DNA of 12,967 nt from RGIG7378 sp964500525 (GCA_964500525.1 CAZCOE010000077.1:1-12967), one strand, 5' to 3'. Numbered from the stretch's first letter, positions 1 to 6,667 are shown. Translations and numbers: made by a program. Notes: generated by a model from the letters alone, not told the origin.

Positions 1-799
1 CGTGAGGATAGTCTGAATAATTTTCCTCACCTACTCCGGCGTCCGTGCTGTACAGCACCTTCTCGCCGTTGATCAGGATCACCGCCTCGCCGTTGGTGCC
101 GGCCTCCACCGACAGCACACCGTCGCTTCCGTTGTAATATCGGCCGTTCTCCAGATAATAGGCGTCCAGCGCCCGTTGACCGTATATTTCCTTGAAACGG
201 TCGCCCTGGCTGCCCGACCAGCGGTATCCGAAGTCCTCGGTATGGAACAGGTCGGTGAAGGTCATCATGAATTCTCCATCGTCGTTACCGTGGAGACAGA
301 TATCGCAGGGCGTAGTCTTGTCTATGTACCCCCTTGTCTCCCGACCGGTATCTACGGTGCTCAGACCCAGCATCACCTCCCAGTTGCCGTACATGAATTT
401 CCCGCAAAAGGGATCCGGGGCATTAATGTCAAAGTTCGTTCCGCCTACGATCTCATAGTCAAACTCGTCAATGAGCAGGCGGACATACTCCGCGACGGCG
501 GCGCCGTCCTCCTCCGTCACCTGGAACAGGCGGTAAGTCTCCGTCCATGTGTCGATTCTTCTCCCCAGGAAGGCTGCGATATCCTGAAATGTCTTAATGC
601 TCCGCTCCGGCTCCCAGGAGGCGGGGGCAAGTTCAGCCGCGACCAGAACCGCAGGCTCAGAAGCAGGCTCCCCACTCTGCACGGGTGCGTCGCTGCTGAC
701 CGGCGTCTGGCTACTGTCCGGCGCGGAGGGCGTTTCTCCACAGGCGCACAGGAACAGGCACAGTATTGCCGAGAGGGTCAATGCCAGTGTCTTTTTCAT
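1..799 (-). CDS. Putative lipoprotein, N-terminal part (runs off left edge)
   Basis: An open frame of 266 codons runs from ATG at 799 to the window edge with no stop, so the C-terminus is missing. The start is supported by AAGGAG at 806-811 six bases upstream. The N-terminus MKKTLALTLSAILCLFLCAC is a textbook lipoprotein signal: two lysines, a hydrophobic core and a lipobox ending at Cys20, so export and lipidation on the outer face of the membrane are expected. A Ser/Pro/Glu/Ala-rich linker follows (about residues 21-55), then a globular region with many aromatic and acidic residues that I do not recognise as a known family. Base composition is GC-rich like rlmD and unlike the AT-rich genes to its right, so it belongs to the chromosomal backbone. 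Function unknown. Lines on the plus strand across this gene are shadow frames. Confidence 0.8.
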   Translation of the reverse strand, partial: MKKTLALTLSAILCLFLCACGETPSAPDSSQTPVSSDAPVQSGEPASEPAVLVAAELAPASWEPERSIKTFQDIAAFLGRRIDTWTETYRLFQVTEEDGAAVAEYVRLLIDEFDYEIVGGTNFDINAPDPFCGKFMYGNWEVMLGLSTVDTGRETRGYIDKTTPCDICLHGNDDGEFMMTFTDLFHTEDFGYRWSGSQGDRFKEIYGQRALDAYYLENGRYYNGSDGVLSVEAGTNGEAVILINGEKVLYSTDAGVGEENYSDYPH

Positions 800-927
800 T
801 GTTTTCTCCTTCCATAAAGCTTGAAATACATATCCTCAGCGGAATACTTACGCAAAGATGCACATGATCTGGGCATACCGCTCCTGCTTACCCTATTCTC
901 CTCTGCATCGCCGGGGGATTAGGTTTT
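800..927. other. Intergenic region upstream of the lipoprotein gene
   Basis: This stretch holds the leader of the minus-strand lipoprotein gene, including its Shine-Dalgarno AAGGAG at 806-811. I see no convincing promoter hexamers and no strong terminator hairpin. Composition is backbone-like up to the rlmD tail that ends at 928. It is therefore read as the native sequence that originally lay directly downstream of rlmD. Confidence 0.5.
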
Positions 928-969
928 TCATTTTTTCTGTACATTTGACAGCAGCACCACAGTCTCGAG
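928..969 (-). repeat. rlmD tail copy 1 (distal end, native C-terminus)
   Basis: On the minus strand this reads LETVVLLSNVQKK followed by TGA (928-930). The bases AGCAGCACCACAGTCTC at 950-966 are identical over 17 positions to 5253-5269 inside rlmD, where they encode part of HVETVVLLS. The short tail NVQKK-stop is a plausible natural end for an RlmD protein, and composition turns GC-rich immediately beyond it. I read it as the displaced true 3' end of rlmD, that is, the far boundary of the insertion. Confidence 0.8.
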
Positions 970-1015
970 TGTGCTTTCGTTGAGCAACCGATTTTTAGTT
1001 TTCTCTCCTCTTTTT

Positions 1016-2065
1016 TTAATCCAATTCATTATTCTGTTCTTCAAGCAACCGTTTCAGTTCTTCTTTACTTGGAAGAACTGTCTGATACTTACTGGCAAAA
1101 ATCTGTGTATTATTTTCCGGAAGTGTCATTTCTACAACAGAATTATTCTTATCTTTACACAAGACAATACCGATTGTTGGATTTTCATCCTCCAGTTTTA
1201 TTTTTCTGTCATAGTAGTTCACGTACATCTGCATCTGACCAATATCTTGATGTTTCAATTCTCCAATCTTTAAATCAAAAAGCACAAAACATCTCAATAT
1301 ACGATTATAAAAGACCAAATCCACCCGAAAATGCTCTTCATTGAATGTGAACCGTACTTGACGTCCAATATATGCAAATCCTGTTCCAAGTTCCAGCAAA
1401 AACTTTTGCAAATGATCAATAATTCTTGTTTCCAGTTCTGTTTCTGAATATTCTGGTAACTCCGGAAGCCCAAGAAACTCCAATACATAGGGATCCTTCA
1501 CGGCATCTTCTGGCTTTTCAATAATCTGTCCTTCCGTTGCCAGACGAGTAACTTTATCCTTGTTCGTACTTAGGACGAGCCGTTCATATAAAGCACTATT
1601 GAACTGTCTCTTTAACTCTGACAGACTCCAGTCATTCTTTTCTGCTTCAATTTCATAAAAATGTCGTTCATTTACATCAGAAATACGCATTAATTTCAAA
1701 TAATGTGACCAACTAAGAAAAAACTTTCTTCCACTACTTACCGTTGGTAAATTTTTGAATTGGTCAGAGACTATCTGACCAATTTGATCGTTCACGTAAG
1801 TCAGATAAAATTTTCGCATCTGCTTTAGGTTTGTAACCGAAAATCCCTTTCCAAATTTCTTCAACAAATAATCTGACAATTCTTTCAGAAGATACTTTCC
1901 ATAATCAGCACGTTCTTTCCCTTGCTGTTCTTCTTCGAAAATCCGACGACCAGTCTCGTAATATGCATAAACCATGGACAGGTTAACTGCGGTTTTAGCT
2001 TGTTTTCTTGCATTTTCAAGTAGTTCGGAAATATCTTGTAAAAAATTCTTATTGATTAAATCCAT
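1016..2065 (-). CDS. DUF1016/YhcG-type PD-(D/E)XK nuclease family protein
   Basis: A 349-residue protein with the two-part layout of the YhcG/DUF1016 family. The N-terminal helical domain (about 10-150) includes GKGFSVTNLKQMRKFYLTY and the family hallmark LSWSHYLKLMRI. The C-terminal PD-(D/E)XK domain (about 170-345) has FRVDLVFYNR and CFVLFDLKIGEL, giving putative metal and catalytic residues near D249, D264 and K266, followed by QMQMYVNYYDR. The length is normal for the family. The start was set at ATG 2065 because GGGAGGTG (2071-2078) sits five bases upstream; the longer frame from 2080 would begin inside that Shine-Dalgarno. Family members are often found in restriction-modification and mobile loci; the activity here is inferred. 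It is the only gene of the distal module and reads the same way as rlmD. A perfect 11-5-11 palindrome lies inside the gene, in the linker around residues 93-103, and a near-copy lies upstream. Confidence 0.85.
   Translation of the reverse strand: MDLINKNFLQDISELLENARKQAKTAVNLSMVYAYYETGRRIFEEEQQGKERADYGKYLLKELSDYLLKKFGKGFSVTNLKQMRKFYLTYVNDQIGQIVSDQFKNLPTVSSGRKFFLSWSHYLKLMRISDVNERHFYEIEAEKNDWSLSELKRQFNSALYERLVLSTNKDKVTRLATEGQIIEKPEDAVKDPYVLEFLGLPELPEYSETELETRIIDHLQKFLLELGTGFAYIGRQVRFTFNEEHFRVDLVFYNRILRCFVLFDLKIGELKHQDIGQMQMYVNYYDRKIKLEDENPTIGIVLCKDKNNSVVEMTLPENNTQIFASKYQTVLPSKEELKRLLEEQNNELD
1758..1784. repeat. Perfect 11-5-11 inverted repeat inside the DUF1016 gene
   Basis: Arms AATTGGTCAGA (1758-1768) and TCTGACCAATT (1774-1784) are exact reverse complements around a 5-base centre. 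On the coding strand it specifies DQIGQIVSDQF in the variable linker before LSWSHY. A near-copy occurs at 2117-2143. It could be an operator, a target site or an inserted palindromic repeat. Confidence 0.85.
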
Positions 2066-2070
2066 GTTGC

Positions 2071-2078
2071 CACCTCCC
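2071..2078 (-). promoter_or_regulatory. Strong ribosome binding site fixing the DUF1016 start
   Basis: The minus strand reads GGGAGGTG, then GCAAC, then ATG at 2065. This near-consensus Shine-Dalgarno decides the start codon and excludes the upstream in-frame ATG at 2080, which would add MGGGN translated from the site itself. Confidence 0.85.
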
Positions 2079-2116
2079 ATCTTTTTCCTATCATTTTCAT
2101 ATCCTATTCGAATTTA

Positions 2117-2143
2117 AATTAGTCAGAAGGTATCTGACCAATT
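2117..2143. promoter_or_regulatory. Operator-like inverted repeat upstream of the DUF1016 gene
   Basis: Arms AATTAGTCAGA (2117-2127) and TCTGACCAATT (2133-2143) flank a 5-base centre and differ from perfect symmetry at one position. It has the same 11-5-11 geometry as 1758-1784 and matches it at 23 of 27 positions. It lies about 50 bp upstream of the start codon, a normal place for an operator. What binds it is unknown. Confidence 0.65.
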
Positions 2144-2179
2144 TACAGTTCTTACACTTTTTTAACACATTCTAAAAAA

Positions 2180-2302
2180 TCACTCATTTTTTTTGTTCCC
2201 TTCTGAATCCATAATTCTGTAATAATCTTCCATATCCAAACTTAATTTCACATAAGTATCCGGTTTTCAGTTGCTCTTCTGAAGGAGCGCAATGGTCTCC
2301 AC
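2180..2302 (-). repeat. rlmD tail copy 2 (diverged, with extended tail)
   Basis: On the minus strand the frame reads VETIALLQKSN then TGA (2267-2269). In the same frame it continues KPDTYVKLSLDMEDYY-RIMDSEGNKKNE to a second TGA at 2180-2182. VETIALLQ aligns with the VETVVLLS of rlmD. The second stretch resembles the extended C-terminal tails that, from memory, follow this motif in some clostridial rlmD genes. It is the boundary between the kinase module and the nuclease module. It has diverged further than copies 1 and 3, so it may be the oldest or may derive from another donor. Confidence 0.65.
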
Positions 2303-2388
2303 TGTATTACCTTTTCCCACAAGCCTTCAATGCCAAACTTGCCGAAAAGCAAATTTGATTATCCAAATTCAGTGCTTGGTGAGACATA

Positions 2389-4089
2389 TTAGTATTCCGT
2401 GCAAATTGCTGCCTCCCATTCTTCTCTCAATTGTCGGATAGACTGTTGCCTTCCATTTCTTTCATCGCTTACAGCTTTTGTTACAACCTCAAAGAGTTTG
2501 TCGCTGAGCTGCCACTTGTCTCGAGTACGGTTATACCCACCACCAAAGAGAGAAAAGGCTATTGCACCCACCGTATAAACATTCGTGATTTCATCTATGA
2601 CTGCGCCAAACTCATATTCTTCAGGAGACTGAAAAAGTGAACTGCCCCACATACGTCCCATGTCGTTGGTACAAGGTTGCTTACGGAAGGAGTCGATGTC
2701 GCAGATCGTAGTTTCGCCATTCTCGAAATCATACATAATGCTTCCATCATAGAAGTCGATGGCCACATAGTTCTGAGAGGCGATGCATTCAAAGAAGCTC
2801 AGTATATCACGGAACACTGTCAGTCTGGCATCAACGGGCAACTGCATAAAACGACGGTGTGCTGCAGGGTACATTCTTCCCATACAATCGCCCGAAGCCC
2901 ACTTGAATACCATAGCAAATCCACCGCCAATATCTTTGGCTTCAACCAGTTCAATCAAGTTCTCATGCTGCAGTTCGCTATATACAGGTAAAGTTGCTTT
3001 CAGTCTGGCAATGGCATCTGCGGGATTACCGTTATACTGCTCGGTAGGAGCACCTGCGAATTTGATGAAATAACGCTGACCGTCCTTTTCTGTTCCAAAG
3101 CAGATGTTTCCGGAATCCTGGTCATCATAAACTTTGAATACCTTACCATACTCACTCAGAAAACTGAAATCAAAAGCATTCTTCAGCTTAAAAGATTGTC
3201 CGTCAATATATTGCAGATAATATCCTTTAAAATACCATGTCGGCACGGGATTACGCATATTATCATACCAAGACAGCACCTCTTTTGCCTGGGTGAGCAT
3301 GGTGTTCACTTCATCTTGTCCGAACGGAATCGCCCAATATACGGATGAGAGCGTATTGCTTGAAATATAAAGTGCAAGCAGTTTCCAAAATTCCATCGGC
3401 ACTTCGCCGTCAAAGTAGCCATTCACCATACCGGAGGCAAAGAGAGGAGACTTCTGAGCACACCATACAATGCGGTTAAATTCCTCCCACGGATCACCAT
3501 AGTCATTACGGTCGAAGTCAATGATGTGGAGCTTGCCGCCCCGGTCGATCATCATATTGCCAATGTGGTAGTCCCCGTGCTGATACACCTGCGGTCTGTT
3601 TTTCAGCAAATGACGGTTTTCGTTTATGTAGTCGATGAATACCTGTCCGTTCTTGTATTTGATGGGGCATTCGTTGTACTTTTTTATTTTATTGTCCATC
3701 TTGCGGTTAAAACGGGTTTCCCAATCTTCCTGAGTTGCCGGAGCCGGTATGGAATGAATCTTTTTAAGAATACGTCCCGCTTCAAGACCGTAGGCATACT
3801 GTTCTGTGTCAGAATAATCGGAGATAACCTGCTCGGCATCTTCGCCGTCAATCCAGCTTTGGATGGAATAGACGCCTTCTTCACAAATGCCAAACTCAAT
3901 AGGCTGGCACATAGGTATTCCCAAAGAGGCGACCTGTTTCATCATATTGAATTCGGACTGCTTCGTGTCATGCTGTGAAATATCAGAAATGCGCAGAAGA
4001 TACCGCGTACCGTTCTTATCGGTAACACAGTATTTTTTATCACTTGACCAGCCTTGGTCAATGATCTCTTTTGAGAGGTAATCCTGCAT
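2389..4089 (-). CDS. APH-like phosphotransferase fused to a Ser/Thr-kinase-like domain
   Basis: A 566-residue protein with two kinase-fold units. Unit 1 (about 1-285) is of the aminoglycoside/choline phosphotransferase type: ligand strand TRYLLRISD, catalytic loop HGDYHIGN near 171-178 and metal-binding IIDFDRND near 188-195. Unit 2 (about 300-560) resembles a protein kinase: RYFIKFAG with the lysine near 343, a catalytic-loop-like AIDFYDGSIMYD near 443-454 lacking the usual HRD histidine, CDID at 463-466 in place of DFG, and a SPEEY segment near 488-492. The substrate is unknown; resistance cannot be assumed. The start was placed at ATG 4089, which has GGAG seven bases upstream. The longest frame starts at 4170, but its first residues (MCRDCGIAF) are an out-of-frame reading of the rlmD tail repeat, so that start is unlikely; ATG 4107 is a weaker alternative. 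It is the only gene of the middle module. In related bacteria the two units may be separate genes. Confidence 0.8.
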   Translation of the reverse strand: MQDYLSKEIIDQGWSSDKKYCVTDKNGTRYLLRISDISQHDTKQSEFNMMKQVASLGIPMCQPIEFGICEEGVYSIQSWIDGEDAEQVISDYSDTEQYAYGLEAGRILKKIHSIPAPATQEDWETRFNRKMDNKIKKYNECPIKYKNGQVFIDYINENRHLLKNRPQVYQHGDYHIGNMMIDRGGKLHIIDFDRNDYGDPWEEFNRIVWCAQKSPLFASGMVNGYFDGEVPMEFWKLLALYISSNTLSSVYWAIPFGQDEVNTMLTQAKEVLSWYDNMRNPVPTWYFKGYYLQYIDGQSFKLKNAFDFSFLSEYGKVFKVYDDQDSGNICFGTEKDGQRYFIKFAGAPTEQYNGNPADAIARLKATLPVYSELQHENLIELVEAKDIGGGFAMVFKWASGDCMGRMYPAAHRRFMQLPVDARLTVFRDILSFFECIASQNYVAIDFYDGSIMYDFENGETTICDIDSFRKQPCTNDMGRMWGSSLFQSPEEYEFGAVIDEITNVYTVGAIAFSLFGGGYNRTRDKWQLSDKLFEVVTKAVSDERNGRQQSIRQLREEWEAAICTEY

Positions 4090-4096
4090 CAATTTT

Positions 4097-4100
4097 CTCC
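4097..4100 (-). promoter_or_regulatory. Ribosome binding site deciding the kinase-fusion start
   Basis: The minus strand reads TTGGAG, then AAAATTG, then ATG at 4089. The ATG codons at 4107 and 4170 lack a properly spaced purine site. Confidence 0.6.
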
Positions 4101-4133
4101 AATACATCTTCTTTTCAGCATACCGTTGCCAAT

Positions 4134-4169
4134 TTATTTGTGGGAAAGCAATACCACAGTCTCGACACA
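4134..4169 (-). repeat. rlmD tail copy 3
   Basis: The minus strand reads CVETVVLLSHK followed by TAA (4134-4136). ACCACAGTCTC at 4153-4163 is identical to 5259-5269 and 956-966, and GGAAAGCA at 4143-4150 matches 5249-5256. It separates the rhuM module from the kinase module. It is in the same frame as the preceding rhuM gene but lies beyond its stop. Confidence 0.8.
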
Positions 4170-4190
4170 TTTATTATTGTCCAAACCGAG

Positions 4191-5207
4191 TCACATATCT
4201 TTTTGTTTCTTGTCTGTCTTTTGTTCCAGCATTTTTAAAGAATTAAAATAATCTTCTTCCACATCACTGATAGTTCTTGCTTTATATTTTTTATATTCAT
4301 CTGTTGCCTTGTCAACAGCCTGCTTATGAGAAATATTGCCATTTCCCTGTAACAACTGCTCTCCACTCATTGTAAGTATACGATCCAGATATTTTGCCCA
4401 ATCTTTCATAGTCATTACCTGTTCACGTTCTGCCTGTCGCTCTGCAAAATCCAAATATCCAGACACAAGCTGCCCCATTGCCCGAAGTTCTTTTTCACTC
4501 AAATAATTCTTAGCAACAACAGCTTCCATTAAAGTTGGTTGATTTCCCACAAATGTTGTGAGTCCCATAAACTCTTTTTCTGCATCTGCCCGTGTGTAAA
4601 TAACCTCAGCCGCCGTCTGACCATGAATGGCATAGTGTATTTTGTTCTGCACTTTTTTAAAGAAGAGAACAGATGTTTCTGCCTTTGGATCATAGTCAAT
4701 ACTGGTAGCGTAAATTTCCAGAACTTATCTGTAAAACACTTTTTCAGAGGCACGGATGTCTCTGATTCGTTCAAGCAATTCTTTAAAGTAACCACCGCCA
4801 CCCAGATTTTTTAGCCGTTCGTCATCCAGTGCAAAACCTTTCCGCAAATATTCTTTCAGTATATTGAGAGCCCAAATTCTGAACTGCGTACCACGCTTGG
4901 ATTTTACACGATAACCCACTGAAATAATAACATCTAAATTATAATTGTCGACTTGATAGATTTTTCCATCTGCCGCAGTTGTTGCAAAATTTGCAACAAC
5001 TGATTCTCTTACTAGCTCTCCTTCAGAAAAGATATTTTTTATATGCCTTGAAATCGTTGATTTGTCTCTCTGGAATAATTCGGCCATCTGGTCAATGGAT
5101 AACCATACGGTATCTTCGTCAAAAGCCGTTTCAATTTTTGTTAGACCATCCTCTGTTGTATAAATGATGATATTCGATTTTTGCTTCACATTTTCTCGAT
5201 TATTCAC
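4191..5207 (-). pseudogene. RhuM-family gene interrupted by one in-frame stop
   Basis: The frame spans 338 residues, normal for RhuM proteins, from GTG 5207 to TGA 4191-4193, but contains a single TAA at 4725-4727 (codon 161). The two halves are in the same frame. The N-terminal part has a helix-turn-helix-like WLSIDQMAELFQRDKSTISRH and the family block NYNLDVIISVGYRVKSKRGTQFRIW. The second half continues with VLEIYATSIDYDPKAE and YAIHGQTAAEVIYTRADAEK. Glutamine is expected at the stop (YRQVLEIY), so CAA or CAG became TAA. The GTG start overlaps the rlmD stop in GTGA, suggesting translational coupling; no ATG exists before the conserved start of the domain. RhuM was named from Salmonella SPI-3, and homologues are often near type I restriction genes; molecular function is not established. 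A C-terminal fragment could restart at ATG 4652. Confidence 0.85.
4976..5002. repeat. Perfect 13-1-13 palindrome inside rhuM
   Basis: CAGTTGTTGCAAA (4976-4988) and TTTGCAACAACTG (4990-5002) are exact reverse complements around a single A. It encodes SVVANFATTA, a stretch fairly conserved in RhuM proteins, so protein constraint may explain part of the symmetry. Confidence 0.85.
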
Positions 5208-6667
5208 TCGTACACCCCCACTTCTATATTCTGTTTTGCATGAAGTTTGGAAAGCAGCACCACAGTCTCCACATGTCCTGTCCTGGGGAACATATCCACT
5301 ACTGCGTACTTGTCCATTCTGTAACCTATCCCCCGGAGCATCAGCACATCCCGGGCCAGTGTCTCCGGCTTGCAGGACACATATACAATCCTGTCCGGTG
5401 CCAGCCTGTCCAGGGCATCCACTATTTCGGGGCCGCATCCATGTCTGGGTGGATCTATTATGCAGGTGTTGGCCCTGACTCCCCGGCCGGCCAGCTCCGC
5501 TGCTGCTGCCTCCGCCGTTTCGCATATATAGCTGCAGTTGGTCATATTATTGAGGGCAGCATTGTGGCGGGCATCCTCTATTGCCTGAGGCACAGTGTCC
5601 ACTCCTATAATTTCCACTCCCTTATCTCCCAGGCGGGATGCCAGACAAATGCCTATGGTGCCGGTGCCGCAGTACAGATCCAATATGGCTCCTCCGCAGG
5701 TGTATCCCTCTGATGCATAATCACAGGCAATGCCGTATAGTTTCTCTGTCTGTATTGGGTTAATCTGCAGGAAAGCCAGGGGAGAAATGTCAAACTCCAC
5801 CCCCATTATCCGCTCCCGCACTGTTGCCTGTCCCCACAGCAGCGTGACCTGGGTGCCCATCATTACGTTGTCCTTGCCGGTGTGCCAATTTGCATATACC
5901 GACACAATCTCCGGCAGACCGGCAGTCAGGTATCCCACCAGTCCCAGCAGCCATTTTTCTGCGCCTCGCTGCCTCTCCAGAGCCTCATGGCCTGAGGCGT
6001 TGAGAATAACTGTAACCATCAAGGTGCCGGTGGTGGTAGAACGCAGATACAGGCCTCGCAGCAGTCCTTTTCCACAGCTTTCGTCATAAACCGACACAGG
6101 TCCCATTTCCAAATAGCTCCTGAACATGTGCATGCACTTGTTTATAAGGGGATTCTGTATATTGCAATTCTCACATTCCACCACATTGTGGCTGCCTGTG
6201 GAGTAAAACCCCACACTAACCCGGCCGGACTTGTGGCGAGTCACAGGATAGATGGCCTTGTTCCTGTAGTTTTCCATAGCGGAGCTGCCATCCGGACCAT
6301 ATGCGGGACAAACCCTGTCCGGGCTGATATCTCCCGGCTGTTTGCCTATCCTGACCAGGGCATCCTTAACCCGCTGAACCTTGGCCCTGAACTCGGCCTC
6401 ATAGGAAACGTGCCTGAATGTACATCCTCCGCACCTGCCGGCCACCGGGCATCCCATGTCTGCCGACCTGTCCGGAGAGGCCTCCAGGATCCTGGATATC
6501 TTGGCCCAGGCGTAGGTCTTGGCAACCTTGAGCACCAATGCCTCTACCCTGTCGCCCACGGCTGCGGAGCGCACAAACACCACCATGTCGTCAACCCTGC
6601 CGACGCCATATCCCTCCTGGGTCATGCCTGTTATATCCAATGTAATTGTGGTGTTCTTCTGCAGCAT
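5204..6667 (-). CDS. rlmD: 23S rRNA (uracil-C5)-methyltransferase RlmD/RlmCD type
   Basis: A 487-residue S-adenosylmethionine-dependent enzyme that methylates C5 of a 23S rRNA uridine (U1939 in E. coli; the B. subtilis relative RlmCD also modifies U747). It has an N-terminal TRAM RNA-binding domain (about 5-62). The 4Fe-4S cysteines are C73, C79 and C82 (CPVAGRCGGC), with a likely fourth at C168. The SAM-binding motif LDLYCGTGTIGI is at 330-341, IDPPRHGC at 404-411, and the nucleophile C432 lies in SCKPETLARD. ATG 6667 was chosen because GGAG lies eight bases upstream and the TRAM domain starts at once; the longer frame from 6772 runs through the promoter. After HVETVVLLS (465-473) the protein ends in SKLHAKQNIEVGVYE, an AT-rich foreign tail supplied by the insertion. 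The TGA overlaps the rhuM GTG. Confidence 0.93.
   Translation of the reverse strand: MLQKNTTITLDITGMTQEGYGVGRVDDMVVFVRSAAVGDRVEALVLKVAKTYAWAKISRILEASPDRSADMGCPVAGRCGGCTFRHVSYEAEFRAKVQRVKDALVRIGKQPGDISPDRVCPAYGPDGSSAMENYRNKAIYPVTRHKSGRVSVGFYSTGSHNVVECENCNIQNPLINKCMHMFRSYLEMGPVSVYDESCGKGLLRGLYLRSTTTGTLMVTVILNASGHEALERQRGAEKWLLGLVGYLTAGLPEIVSVYANWHTGKDNVMMGTQVTLLWGQATVRERIMGVEFDISPLAFLQINPIQTEKLYGIACDYASEGYTCGGAILDLYCGTGTIGICLASRLGDKGVEIIGVDTVPQAIEDARHNAALNNMTNCSYICETAEAAAAELAGRGVRANTCIIDPPRHGCGPEIVDALDRLAPDRIVYVSCKPETLARDVLMLRGIGYRMDKYAVVDMFPRTGHVETVVLLSKLHAKQNIEVGVYE
5251..5270 (-). repeat. rlmD tail copy 4, proximal boundary (putative attachment site)
   Basis: AAAGCAGCACCACAGTCTCC encodes VETVVLLS near the end of rlmD. 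Seventeen bases (5253-5269) recur exactly at 950-966 and eleven (5259-5269) at 4153-4163. Sequence to the left of it turns AT-rich at once. It marks where the insertion joins rlmD. Confidence 0.75.

Larger units (their letters stand above)
967..5258. mobile_element. Accessory insertion at rlmD 3' end: three one-gene modules bounded by rlmD-tail repeats
   Basis: Seen: an AT-rich block lies between two directly repeated 17-bp sequences (950-966 and 5253-5269). Two further, more diverged copies of the same coding tail lie inside it (near 4153-4163 and 2288-2302). Between successive copies sits exactly one gene: rhuM-like (about 1.1 kb module), kinase fusion (about 1.9 kb) and DUF1016 nuclease (about 1.3 kb). 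All genes and repeats point the same way as rlmD. Known: 3' ends of conserved genes, including rumA/rlmD in streptococci, serve as integration sites for integrative elements. Inferred: the block arose by repeated insertions at the same spot. No integrase, relaxase or transposase gene is present, so boundaries are inferred from repeats and composition only. Confidence 0.7.

Noticed and set aside
176..817. 213-codon plus-strand open frame at the left edge
   Set aside because: Opposite strand carries a continuous frame with a lipoprotein signal and a good ribosome site; the plus frame is a shadow.
928..5270. CRISPR array
   Set aside because: Repeats are only four, 1.1-1.9 kb apart, and lie around genes; no spacer-sized units.
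928..5270. True integron cassette array
   Set aside because: No integron integrase and no attC-like folded sites; the repeats are coding ends of rlmD, so only the organisation is comparable.
4725..5525. 266-codon frame taken as one protein
   Set aside because: Its first 106 codons are an out-of-frame reading of rlmD; only the part from GTG 5207 is RhuM-like.
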